DNA from: Parastagonospora avenae f. sp. tritici 18332-5
Taxonomy: Eukaryota > Ascomycota > Dothideomycetes > Pleosporales > Phaeosphaeriaceae
Assembly: GCA_022559985.1 (NCBI GenBank)
Contig: JAFJTR010000169.1
Location: 1-23,545, forward strand
Reading direction: 5' to 3'
DNA: 23,545 nucleotides
The notes under the pieces were generated by a model. The model saw nothing but the letters and a program-made list of their open reading frames with translations. It did not search any database and was not told where the DNA came from. Of the stretch, positions 8,735-17,882 are shown piece by piece. The stretch's first letter is position 1. Each line of letters starts with the position of its first letter. The position numbers and the translations under genes were made by a program.

Positions 8735-9477
8735 TCATGCCAACATGGGCTGCGATGCCTGCTCAGCAGCTCTCTCACGTGCTCTCCTCGTAGCCCTATC
8801 CTTCGCCATCTGAGCCTTCTCTTCTGCTGTGAATTGTGGTTGCGCGATGGGCGCAGTAGGCAGTTCTGGAACACCGTTGACCTCGGCTTCGAGAGCTTCG
8901 AGCTCGTCTTCCACCTCGTCCTCGTCTTGGTTGGACATCTTGTTCGCGAGAAGCTCGGAGATTTCCTGACCCATATCAGTACTGAGCGGCGACAACGTTG
9001 GAAATGTAAGACAACCTCTTGGTATGCTCTTGCCTCCTCGTTATCAGCAAGCAGCTTCTCCACGTTCTCGATGCCGCCCATCTCCCGATGGATTTCCTTC
9101 AGTACGGCGGTGCCTTGCTGCAGTCCGTACAAGACATCCTTCTGCACCAGCGCGAACTCGACATCGCTGGTGAGTATCTCCAGTTGCGCGAGTTGCGAGT
9201 CCGTCTTCGATAAAAGCGATTCTTGGTACTTTTTCCGCCTTAGCGCCAGCTTCGCCTTATCTGTCTGCCCTTTCGCCAGACACTCCTTCGCGATCTCCTT
9301 CTCGCGGTCGGTAAGAACGGTTATCCGCTTCTGGTACTGTCGTAGCTTATCACGCTGGTTCTTCATATCCAGGATCGCCCTGCGCAGTCACCATCAGTAC
9401 ACGCAGCGCATCGTTCACCGAGTGGTCGCATACTTGTCCTGGGCAGAGATCTTGTTCGAGCTACTAGAATTCCCCAT
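8735..9477 (-). CDS. VPS20: ESCRT-III subunit Vps20/CHMP6, three exons
   Basis: Exons on the minus strand are 9477-9434, 9379-9016 and 8965-8735, with introns of 54 nt (GTATGC...GCAG) and 50 nt (GTTGTC...TCAG). The product is 212 residues. It starts MGNSSSS, a glycine-2 myristoylation signal as in Vps20/CHMP6. A long basic helical region follows (AILDMKNQRDKLRQYQKR, ECLAKGQTDKAKLALRRKK), typical of the Snf7 family core, then LLADNEEARAYQE joined across intron 2 to EISELLANKMSNQDEDEVEDEL, which contains the acidic regulatory helices. Vps20 nucleates Snf7 polymers on endosomes after contact with ESCRT-II, for multivesicular body sorting. It is divergent from RIX7 with a shared short promoter. 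The C-terminal tail is Arg/Ala-rich. Confidence 0.92.
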
Positions 9478-9769
9478 GGTGTTACAGACTCCATGAGCTC
9501 CCAGTGATGCGCATGAGGCTTGGTGTCTCGCGTGCTCTGCCTTGATTGACGTATGCACGGATCTAGCCGAGCGCGCGCCGAAGCTAGTCTTATCGATAAG
9601 CGGCGCATCGAACTTTTTTGTGGATGCAATTCGACATCACATGGGCACCATTGTTCCGGACAAGCGTCGCCAAACAGCCTATAAATTTGACTACAAAAGG
9701 AGGAGAGCGACCTGAAGCGACCCCCTGTTCGACAAACCCCTGAATCACTCCTGGAATCACAATCCCCCC
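9478..9769. promoter_or_regulatory. Bidirectional promoter between VPS20 and RIX7
   Basis: These 292 bases separate the ATGs of two divergent conserved genes, so control elements for both must lie here or in their leaders. A TATA-type TATAAAT is at 9680-9686 on the plus strand, 84 bases upstream of the RIX7 ATG. A C/A-rich leader precedes that ATG. Confidence 0.5.
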
Positions 9770-12104
9770 ATGGCTCCCCGCTCCCGGCCCACCCTCCAAG
9801 CCGGTCTGGACAAGGAAGTGTACCAAATAGTGCGCAAATACCTGGACGATAAAAATGAGTCACCGCTGAAACTCCGGCTCAATACCATCTATGACTGGAT
9901 TCAACGCTCCAATTCGAGCTTAAAACGGCGACCAAAGAAGCAGCTTGAAGATAGCATCGAACGCGTAATCGACGTCATCCGCGAGGATGAGAGCGGAGAC
10001 GACGAGGACGAATTGCTTGAGGTTGAGGGCGAATTTGGTGACGAGAAAATCGAAGTGAAGGGTAGCAGGAGTGGCGATTGGATGAATAAGCAGATTGTCA
10101 ATACTTGGGCGAGTAAGGAGCCAGCTGCGATGAACGGGGAGGAAAAGAAGAGCAAGAAGAGAGATGGGAAGAGGGCGGATGGCGAGAGGGACAGCAAAAG
10201 GCAGAAGAGGGCTGCGGCTCCGGAGTCGAAAATCGATACCGCAGCACCAACAGGCTTGAGCCTACGCGATCTAGGAGGTGTTGACAATGTCATCAACCAA
10301 TTGAAAGAACATCTTGTATTACCATTGCTCAGTCCGGAAGAGTACACCAGTCAGCACTTGCCTATCCCGCGAGGCATCCTTTTGCATGGACCCCCGGGTT
10401 GCGGAAAGACAGTCATCTGCAAAGCCTTTGCAGCGACACTAGGTGTTCCCTTCGTCGAAATCCTGGGTCCCTCAGTTGTTTCCGGTATGTCTGGAGAGTC
10501 CGAGAAGCAGATTCGCGAACATTTCGACAAAGCGAAAGAAGTAGCGCCATGCTTGATCTTCATCGACGAGATTGACGTGATTGCACCTAAGCGAGACAGT
10601 GCGCAGAGTCAAATGGAGAAGCGAATCGTTGCGCAAATGCTGATATCGATGGACGGTCTGGCCATGGAAGGGAACGATGGCAAACCTGTCATTGTTTTGG
10701 CCGCCACGAATCGACCTGATAGCATCGATCCTGCTCTTCGAAGAGGAGGTCGTTTCGACACGGAGATCAATATGGGAGTGCCGAATGAACCAATGCGAGA
10801 GAAAATTATGAGGGCTCTAACCCGTGAGCTTGTCCTTCGCGATGACATGGATTTCCCTGGGCTTGCGAAGAAGACAGCGGGATTTGTTGGTGCCGATCTG
10901 AAAGATCTCGTGAGCAAGGCAGGAACTTGGTCTATGGACCGCTACCGCCAAGCGCTGGAACAGCAAGCTGAGGATGCTGAGACTCAACTCATGGAAGTGG
11001 ACAGTGGTCCTGCTGCTTCTGCATCTAGTACCGCTGTAGACCAAGCAGAGAGGTTGATCAGACGAGTATTGAACAAGGACGCAGAACGACCGCCAGGATT
11101 TGAAGAAAGAGCAATCGGCATGGAAGCATTCAGTGCAGTTCTACCTACTATCGTACCATCATCGAAACGAGAGGGCTTTGCAACTGTGCCCGATACAACC
11201 TGGAACGACGTCGGCGCACTTCAAGGGGTGCGTGAAGAGCTCGAAATGGCCATTGTGGAACCCATCAAGAACCCCGAGCGCTATGCGAAGGTCGGCATCA
11301 CAGCTGCCACTGGTGTCCTATTATGGGGCCCACCAGGATGCGGTAAGACATTGCTAGCAAAGGCAGTGGCCGCGGAATCAAAAGCAAACTTCATAAGCGT
11401 CAAGGGCCCAGAGTTATTAAACAAGGTAAGTCATGATGCATGCGAACAGCTAACCTGGCGACTACATCTCTCCCTCCCACCAATCCTCTCCGGATCAAAA
11501 CCCATCACATCCGCCTCCCTCCACTAACCCCTCCCAGTACGTCGGCGAATCCGAGCGCGCCATCCGCCAAGTCTTCCAACGCGCCCGCTCCTCCGCCCCC
11601 TGCGTCGTCTTCTTCGACGAATTCGACGCCCTCGCCCCCAAGCGCAGCACCGAACTCCACGAAGCCTCCGCCCGCGTCGTAAACACCCTCCTCACCGAAC
11701 TCGACGGCCTCTCTATGCGCCAAGGCATCTATCTCATCGCCGCCACCAACCGCCCCGAGATGATCGACGAGGCTATACTCCGCCCTGGACGACTGGAAAC
11801 GAGGCTGTATGTGGGATTACCGAGTCCGAAGGAACGCGTGGATATTCTCAAGGCGCTGATTAGGCAGAGGGGTGTGCTTAGTGCGGATCTAGCGCTTTTC
11901 GGGGAGAGGGACGAGTGTACGAATTTCTCGGGCGCGGACTTAGAAGCGTTGCTTCGGCGTGCTGGTCAGATTGCGCTCAGGCGCAAGAGCGATGTCGTCG
12001 AGGAGACGGATTTCGCCGCCGGCGTGCATGAGATTCAGCCGTCTGTTGGTGATGTCAGGAAATACGAGGTGTTGAGGGAGCGGTTTGAGACGAGGATGTG
12101 GTAG
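9770..12104 (+). CDS. RIX7: Ribosome biogenesis AAA ATPase Rix7 (NVL homologue)
   Basis: Exon 1 is 9770-11425, the intron is 11426-11537 (GTAAGT...CCCAG) and exon 2 is 11538-12104, giving 740 residues. The N-terminal domain (about 1-80, LDKEVYQIVRKYLDD...) matches the Rix7/NVL substrate-binding region. It is followed by an acidic stretch (DEDELLEVEGE) and a basic, probably nuclear-targeting stretch (KKSKKRDGKRADGERDSKRQ). Two AAA modules follow: D1 with Walker A GPPGCGKT and Walker B LIFIDEIDV, and D2 with Walker A GPPGCGKT and Walker B VVFFDEFDA. The intron falls after VKGPELLNK in D2. Rix7 is a nucle(ol)ar hexamer that removes factors such as Nsa1 from pre-60S particles and is essential in yeast. 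Codon use switches sharply inside exon 2, from C-ending (11538 to about 11770) to G/T-ending codons. The frame is intact. Confidence 0.95.
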
Positions 12105-12227
12105 TGTGGATGGATTCGGGGGATTATTGGGACACGCATATATCATGTGGACGGCTTGAAGATAGACAGCCTCATCTATTAGCATAGCATATCGTACCTG
12201 AGCAAACATACTCTCCCGCACTACTTC

Positions 12228-12533
12228 TCATTTCCTCCCAAACACCCACCCCAATCTCATAGCTATCTTCCTCATCCGCCTAGTCTTCACCCTCTCCCCA
12301 TCTCCCCGCAGCATATTCTCCCGCGCACATTCAAAACAAGCTCGTCCGTCGCTGCTGTGTGTGTACTTGGTCTTGTAGAGCCGGCAAGCGCGGCCTACTT
12401 CGGGCTCGCGGTCGGAGGGGATGATGACGCTGCAGTAGTCCCAGCGCAGGAAGCGCGTGTGTTGGCAGGTGCGCGGGCTGTGGAAGATTTCTGTGCACAT
12501 GCTGATTGTAGGAGTGGAGGTGTTGTACTGCAT
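12228..12533 (-). CDS. Small Cys/His protein, likely zinc-binding, function unknown
   Basis: ATG codons at 12533 (101 residues) and 12500 (90 residues) both fit. I favour 12500, because the protein then begins MCTEIFHSPRTCQH, matching the second gene of this type at 14053-14757. Numbered from that start, the pattern is Cys2, Cys12, His14, Cys23, then Cys39, His48, Cys55 and Cys58 (CFEC). This C-x9-C-x-H and C-x15-C-x2-C spacing suggests structural zinc binding (inference). The C terminus is strongly basic (KTRRMRKIAMRLGWVFGRK). No signal peptide or membrane segment is seen. It is tail-to-tail with RIX7, 123 bases away. I do not know the family's function; small fungal proteins with an MC-start and C-x-H motif are common. 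Confidence 0.65.
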   Translation of the reverse strand: MQYNTSTPTISMCTEIFHSPRTCQHTRFLRWDYCSVIIPSDREPEVGRACRLYKTKYTHSSDGRACFECARENMLRGDGERVKTRRMRKIAMRLGWVFGRK

Positions 12534-12859
12534 AAATGGGTGTAGTTAATGTTGGTGGTGATTACTGATGGCTGATGGGGGAGTTGAGGGGGTTGGTTGG
12601 GTGTGCGATGAGTGTGAGGGAGAGGGGTGAGAGTGGTGGCGGGGACAATCAGGAAAGGGAAAGAAGTTGTAGGTCATTACATGGGATCGGAGAGCCCGCG
12701 TTTCTCGATCATCCGGTAGGTAAAGAGTGATGATTGCAATTGCTGTGCTGCCTGTAAGGCTTTCATTCACTCCCTTGCTGATGGCTGAACAGTTGAAGGG
12801 GCTTGGAGATATACAGCCTTCTCAATCATTGTATTATGACCGACAGTGCGCCCTATTGC
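12534..12859. other. Gene-free stretch upstream of the small Cys/His gene
   Basis: I see no supportable gene here. The segment 12560-12670 is G-rich on the plus strand (GGGGGAGTTGAGGGG-like runs) and looks like low-complexity promoter sequence for the minus-strand gene. The right end grades into the tandem repeat array. Confidence 0.4.
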
Positions 12860-13620
12860 TTGTCGAAACTAGGTCCACAAGGCATGTCAGTGCGGCAGTG
12901 CCTTCCACTGCACTATGCCCCTTTTATTGTATCCATGCAACATCCTACCTCTTTCAGTAAGCTATGTAAGATGCTATCGTTCACAGCACTAACTATGGAC
13001 ATGAATGCCGGGCCAGTCAGATGTCAGATTCGAAGCTCATCGTTGTTCCGCGGAAGTTCGGAAGGCATGCATTAAACCGATGCATATCATTGCACAGTCA
13101 CATGCACGAAGCATGGTCGTACCTCTTTCAGCAACTCCTATGAGCAAGTATCGATAGCTGCACTAATCGAGGATATCGATGCCGCACCAGTCAGACGAAG
13201 TGGTCGATTTTGATCAACGGCATTCCGCAGATGTCATATATGGAACCGATGCATATCACTGCACGATTGCGTCTACTCAGCACATACTCTCCTCTTTCAG
13301 CAACCTTTGTGAGCAAGTATTGATAGCTGCACTAATCGAGGACGTCGACGCCGCACTAGTCAGATGTAAAGCTCACGATGGATCGATGCGATCCCTTGAG
13401 TCATGCATGATACCAATGCATCATCACTGCACTATTACATGCAAGGAGTATGTTCATGCCTTTCTCAGCGACTTTGGAGAGTATGTGTTGGTTGCTGTGC
13501 TAACATTGGGATGTTGAGGCCGCACCAGTCAAGAGTTCAGGCTTATTGCTCGGCGTCATCATCGCGTATGCCTTGCATACGAGTATCGTATCGAGTGTGA
13601 GGAACACTGCGCCACTATCA
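12860..13620. repeat. Diverged tandem repeat array, unit ~170 bp, about four copies
   Basis: Four copies are marked by the anchor CCTCTTTCAG or a close variant at 12948, 13122, 13291 and 13459, so spacings are 174, 169 and 168 bases. A partial extra unit is recognisable before 12948. Each unit also contains a core like ATAGCTGCACTAATCGAGGA followed by GCCGCACCAGTCAGA, and a later CATATCACTGCAC-type segment. Over the 54-base core, copies at 13142-13195 and 13311-13364 differ at only five sites, all transitions and mostly at CpG. In the best copies the core can be translated (S-F-S-N-x-x-E-Q-V-x-I-A-A-L-I-E-D), but stops and a spacing that is not a multiple of three break any long frame. I therefore call it a non-coding satellite-like array or a decayed repeat-protein gene. 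Confidence 0.75.
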
Positions 13621-14052
13621 TTGACAGCCACGTTTTCAGAAAGGCAGGATTGTATGATAAAAACAATCTAAATGCACTTGGGGTAGGTGAAATTTCTGTC
13701 CTGCATTGGCTCTCAAGTCGTGAAGAGGTTCGACATGGATCACGACAAGGAAAATATACATGGCCGGCAGGGTTTCAATCCCGACATCTTCGCTCATGAG
13801 CAGCCTACGCTTTATAAAAAACTATGCCAGAAAATAAACAGGCTCCTTCAGGTTGTCTCGATGAAGAAGGTTTCGTCTCATGTGTGGAAAGCAGGCGTGG
13901 CGAAGGGAGAGGTGGCGCACCACTCACATGGGAGAGATCCACTCCGCGGAGTGGAGACTGTAATACTGACGAAAAACATGCGATTCGGACTAATTCAACA
14001 TTCTAACAATGCAAACTCGCTCGCGCGTCACCAGTTGGTATTCCAGCATTGG
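13621..14052. other. Gene-free region with an 18-bp perfect palindrome
   Basis: No recognisable gene. The plus strand is open for 143 codons (13687-14118), but the start is not ATG, the translation resembles nothing, and it runs antisense into the 3' end of the next gene. At 13938-13955 lies the perfect palindrome TCCACTCCGCGGAGTGGA. A TTTATAAAAAAC (TATA-like) is near 13811-13822. No ncRNA family could be assigned. Confidence 0.4.
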
Positions 14053-14757
14053 TTAATAGAACCCTTTTTGCGCATTCAACTCCTTTTCAAGCGCCAACAG
14101 TCCTCCATCTCCATCTAGCATCCCGGCTGGGTGACCCATGACAATGGCCTGCCTGGCACCCAGAACATGTCCGTGATCATCACAGTCGTCGAGTGGAATG
14201 GTCACATCATCCTCTTGCTCACCCAGCGAGTCTCCTTCGTGTTTCAAGAACTTCTCGAACGCGCCGGTGCCCCTGATACTACCAGTCTTGTCGTAGCGGA
14301 TAATCATGGAGCGCATATCACTGATCCAGCGCTTGCAGATCTTGCATACATCCATTTCGCGACTAACATGTGTGCGCTTAATCGGCTGCGCGCACTTCGC
14401 TGCTGCGAGTTGGTGGTCTGGCAGATTCGCATAGTTCAGCTCAACGCTCGGCGCATACGTGTAGGAGCCATTGCTAGAAGATGAATCACGTGCCGTCCCT
14501 ATTGAGGAACCCGATATTGTGCGCCGCGATGCAGTTGTGTTGGAGCGCGACAGCGAGAAGAAACCGCGCACGGATGACGAGCGTTTTGGAGGCGCTGCAA
14601 AGGCGTCTGTTGCTGGAGGAGACAGTGGCGGAGAGCTGGGACCGCCGCGGTGCTCATTGAGTCTCGCGATCGCTTTAGGGCAGAGCGTCCAGGGCTGCTT
14701 ATGCGACTCTCCCAGGTGGCCGCAGCCGTTGTGCGAAGTGTAGTTGTGATAGCACAT
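14053..14757 (-). CDS. Conserved-looking fungal Cys/His protein, 234 residues
   Basis: A single exon with ATG at 14757. The N terminus, MCYHNYTSHNGCGH..., has Cys2, Cys12, His14 and Cys26. A Ser/Pro-rich low-complexity linker follows (about residues 40-100), including the basic segment PPKRSSSVRGFFSLSRSN. A second cluster, KCAQPIKRTHVSREMDVCKIC, gives C-x15-C-x2-C with a His in between. The same two-part spacing occurs in the small gene at 12228-12533, so the two are probably members of one family. The C-terminal part is acidic (EQEDDVTIPLDDCDDHGHV) and has no recognised domain. No signal peptide or membrane segment is visible. TGACGTAA at 14781-14788, 24 bases upstream of the ATG, resembles a bZIP site. 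Function unknown; structural zinc binding is inferred. Confidence 0.8.
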   Translation of the reverse strand: MCYHNYTSHNGCGHLGESHKQPWTLCPKAIARLNEHRGGPSSPPLSPPATDAFAAPPKRSSSVRGFFSLSRSNTTASRRTISGSSIGTARDSSSSNGSYTYAPSVELNYANLPDHQLAAAKCAQPIKRTHVSREMDVCKICKRWISDMRSMIIRYDKTGSIRGTGAFEKFLKHEGDSLGEQEDDVTIPLDDCDDHGHVLGARQAIVMGHPAGMLDGDGGLLALEKELNAQKGFY

Positions 14758-15974
14758 GGCGAGTGTTTGTAGCGCGGCGATGACGTAATGTTCGGATAGC
14801 GGCAGTTGCGGTTGAGGCTAATGCAGGGATTCTTTGGTTGCGCAAGAAAACCCTGGGGCTAGAGAACGTAAGAAGATTGCTGGTGCAGGTGAACGATCGA
14901 TGCACATGACGAGGTAATATAATGTACCGCGCGACAGCTGGTGAATGTTGTCACTCTTGTTATGATTCACATGTTGAACAGGCTGTGCCTTGTTTTGGGC
15001 CATTGAGCGGTGTGTGATTTGCGCAAGGGTTAGACCTTCCAATTGGCACATCACGTGTCGATAGCGACGTGGCACCCGCGACGATAGGACATCTTACTTC
15101 TTCGAGCCATCTCAAGATTCTCATCTTGCCTCGGTCCGATTCCGAATCGGTCCAGAACGTCACTGATGGGCCACTATTTTTGGAGATGGGATCAAACCGT
15201 GCCACATCCGTTCACTTTCGGCGATGTATGAGGTCACTGCCGGAGCTTTGGAGTCCCCAGGGTGGCTGGAATGCCATGGAAATATTTGATGTGATAACAA
15301 ACACTGCGCGCTATCACAGTCAATTGCTACCAGCAAGCGCTCAAAGATACAGATGCCCTGGTTCATGCAAAAGGCTTCCAAAGTGCTCCGAAATGGTAAC
15401 ATATGGCCGCCAGCATACTTCGTACCTCACACGGCTCTTGCCATCATACCTATGGTATCAGTGAGTCTACTGCAGCTGCGGAGACGACAAAGGCTGGTTT
15501 GCAGAAGATCATGCTACACATGAAGGAGCAGGCGGGTATTCAATCTGATCTTAGCTTCTCTTCTACACCTTTTGGAGATCACGTCGGAGAATGACACATA
15601 CGCGATGCTATCTGCATACACTCTCTCCTGGTTGTAACCAACACCAAGGACTACGATCCGAACAACTTTGTCTTCCTCATCTCGCTACAGGGGCAAAAAA
15701 TTGTCTCTCGGGTTGCCTCAAATAGGGGGAAAACATGTGTCCACTAGCCGGCACTTGGGATCTGGATGGGTACAAGCTCTGGGTATCCGGGAAACGCTAT
15801 GTGGGTGTGATGTTGCTTGAACTGATCAAGGAATGAGACCTAGATTTCTGTGTAACTTTGAAATAATTAGCATTAGCGGAACATTGTTCGCTTTGAGAAG
15901 AGTGAAATGAGGCAATGATGGCGGAGTGTGATTAAACGCTGTGGAGAATTGGTGGACAACAAAAAAGGCAGAGC
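14758..15974. other. 1.2-kb region without a convincing gene
   Basis: I see no recognisable gene. One ATG-initiated frame, 15403-15594 (+, 63 residues, MAASILRTSHGSC...), has fairly even composition and could be a gene remnant, but it matches nothing I know. A short dyad CCGATTC-C-GAATCGG lies at 15136-15150. The remainder, including 15600-15960, has no pattern I can name. Confidence 0.4.
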
Positions 15975-16095
15975 AAAAAAGAATCCGCCTTACGCTAAAG
16001 GGGCAGTTCCCAATAAGACTGACGGCGGATTCGAACGCAAGCTCCTGTCAAACATCGTTTGGTAATGGTGTTGAGACCACTTAACCAGATAAGTG
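15975..16095 (-). ncRNA. tRNA-like / SINE-like unit with Pol III A and B boxes
   Basis: Read on the minus strand, TGGTTAAGTGG (16087-16077) fits the tRNA A-box consensus, and GTTCGAATCC (16036-16027) fits the B box, at ordinary tRNA spacing. Downstream, GGCGGATTC (minus 15989-15981) is the exact reverse complement of GAATCCGCC overlapping the B box (16032-16024). It can form a 9-bp stem with a 34-nt loop, followed at once by TTTTTT (15980-15975), a Pol III terminator. The T-arm does not pair properly (C-C and G-G mismatches) and I cannot draw a normal anticodon arm. A functional tRNA is therefore unlikely; a tRNA pseudogene, a tRNA-derived SINE or another Pol III RNA fits better. A second hairpin, CAAAC-GAT-GTTTG, lies between the boxes. 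Confidence 0.5.
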
Positions 16096-16726
16096 TTTAA
16101 AGTATGAGAAACTCGCAAACTTAGCTACTGTTGACAATATCTAGGTTCAGTCCAGGGTAGAAGGTGCTTGAGAGTCATGTGATGTGCTGGTGTGGCAGGC
16201 ACTGCCCGGTGGGCAATGGCATCCACCAGAACAATCTGAGTTGGTGACACTCAACACGATAGTCAATACAATACGTTGCAGCCACCCCGCCTTTTCCCTC
16301 CTCCTGCTCGGTTCTTACTAGTAGTCATACTACAAGTGAGACCTTGTTCCAACAACTACAATATATCTGAGTAGAATAATGGTTCGTATCAGATTAAATA
16401 CTCGTAGGAGTACGTGAAGTGCACTTCGGCCAGTGACATTGCGGGTCAGCGCCTTTTCACCTACGCAAGCACAGACTGCACGTCACCGCATGTGACGGAC
16501 TCCGCCTGGCCAGTCAGCAAGCTATCTATGCTACCCCGTGGGCGTCATTTGGCTTGTTATCACGTGCAATTTCAAGGTTTGACAAAGACGTGGAACCTAA
16601 GGTCATTAATTTACATGTGCAAACTCCATAATCATGATATGCACTGCTTCATTTAAATTGTGTGGCTGCCCAGGTGCTTTGCTGCACGCCCGTATCGCCT
16701 CTACAGACCCTTGGCTTCCCAAAGCC
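16096..16726. other. Gene-free region
   Basis: I see nothing supportable here beyond short open frames without family features. It lies between the tRNA-like unit and the 3' end of the three-exon gene. Confidence 0.4.
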
Positions 16727-17882
16727 TTAAACTGGCTTTTCACCATGCAGCAAGCTATCTGGATCAATATCGGGCCAACACTCTCTCGTCTCTGCAGCCT
16801 TCTTCAATGCCGTCACATTGTCGTAACGGTACAGTTTTTGTAAGACTTCATGAACGAAATCACCGATACAATCGGCTTCGTCGCCCTCTTCGTCATTCTC
16901 ACTATCCTCATCTTCCGTGCCCTCTTCGTTCTGCTGTTTCGCCCCATCATTGGGAGCGTCTGAGCTGTTTGCAGCTTTGATGATACCTGAAAATGCTCCT
17001 TGATGATGCCTCATCGACTTGGTTGTATCGTCGTCTTCGTTTGTGTTGACGTCTTGCGGTGAGGTGCTTTCTATCTGCCATCTGTCAGTTCACGGGCTGG
17101 GGTGTCAGGAAATGCTTGATAGCGTACCTGGTGCTGAGACTTAAGCCTTTTGGCCTGGAAGGGATTGTCGTCTTTCGGGCGTTTGCACGATTGTGTCGGG
17201 GATGATTCGGCCTCTTCATCTTCATCTGTGTCGCCGCATCCTACAGTTTGGTCCGTCTCAGTGGCGTAGGGGTTGGTATGCGTTTGAAATGACGAACTTG
17301 CATAGCCATTCGTTCCCGAAAGTAGTATGTTCGCCCTCTTTGAGCGCTTGGCCCCCTTTCTGTCGATATCCCGAGACTCCTGAACCAACTCCAGCTCTTC
17401 AGGCTTTTCAGCAATCTTATTGCATGCTAGCTTAAAAGATCGGAACCTCTTACCGTCCACATCTACGAACTCTGTGGCATAACTCATGTCCGTAAAATAG
17501 TACTTAATGAGCGCTTCGACCTTGTCTTGCTTCGATCGCTCACCATGGATCTGCCGCTGGAATGGGCAAGAATGGCCACTTCGCCGATGTGCTCGTGGCA
17601 GGCTACGATCTTGATAAAGCCTCCAGTGCCACCGTCCAAGACCATACCAAGATACGTAGCCCTCGGATAGTACTTCTCTGAATCGAAGTCTGGTTCATTG
17701 CTAACATTGAGCCATGGAACATCGGTGGGAAGCGCCAGCTTGCGGAAAGAGTCCGGAATCTGTTTCATGGCCATGCTGTGAAGTCTGAAGATGTCGTGGC
17801 GGTGCTCTAGAGGCCTCAGCTTTGTCGTCGACATGTTTGTCTGCTGGGTCGGCCTGTAGAGGGCGTCATTAGTCTGTGTCAT
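16727..17882 (-). CDS. Unrecognised nuclear-type protein, three exons
   Basis: My model has exons 17882-17607, 17556-17128 and 17074-16727, giving about 350 residues from the first ATG (17882) or 334 from the ATG at 17834. Intron 2 (17075-17127, GTACGC...GGCAG with CTGAC before the acceptor) is convincing and in phase. Intron 1 (17557-17606, GTAGCC...TCCAG, 50 nt) is weaker but is the only sensible way to join the first frame (...GGFIKI) to the second (RQIHGERSKQDKVEALIKYYFTD); a frameshift is the alternative. The middle has Lys/Arg clusters (RKGAKRSKR, FQAKRLKSQ) like nuclear localisation signals. The last exon has a long acidic run (EEGTEDEDSENDEEGDE) followed by a helical end (FVHEVLQKLYRYDNV). 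I do not recognise the family and assign no function. Confidence 0.55.

Noticed and set aside
13800..14000. A snoRNA or snRNA gene following the TATA-like sequence near 13815
   Set aside because: No complete C/D box pair and no match to U1-U6 core sequences could be found.
13687..14118. A 143-codon plus-strand open frame beside the tandem array
   Set aside because: Not ATG-initiated, no recognisable features, and it runs antisense into the 14053-14757 gene.
16027..16087. A functional tRNA gene on the minus strand
   Set aside because: A and B boxes are good, but the T-arm mispairs and no normal anticodon stem or acceptor stem can be drawn.
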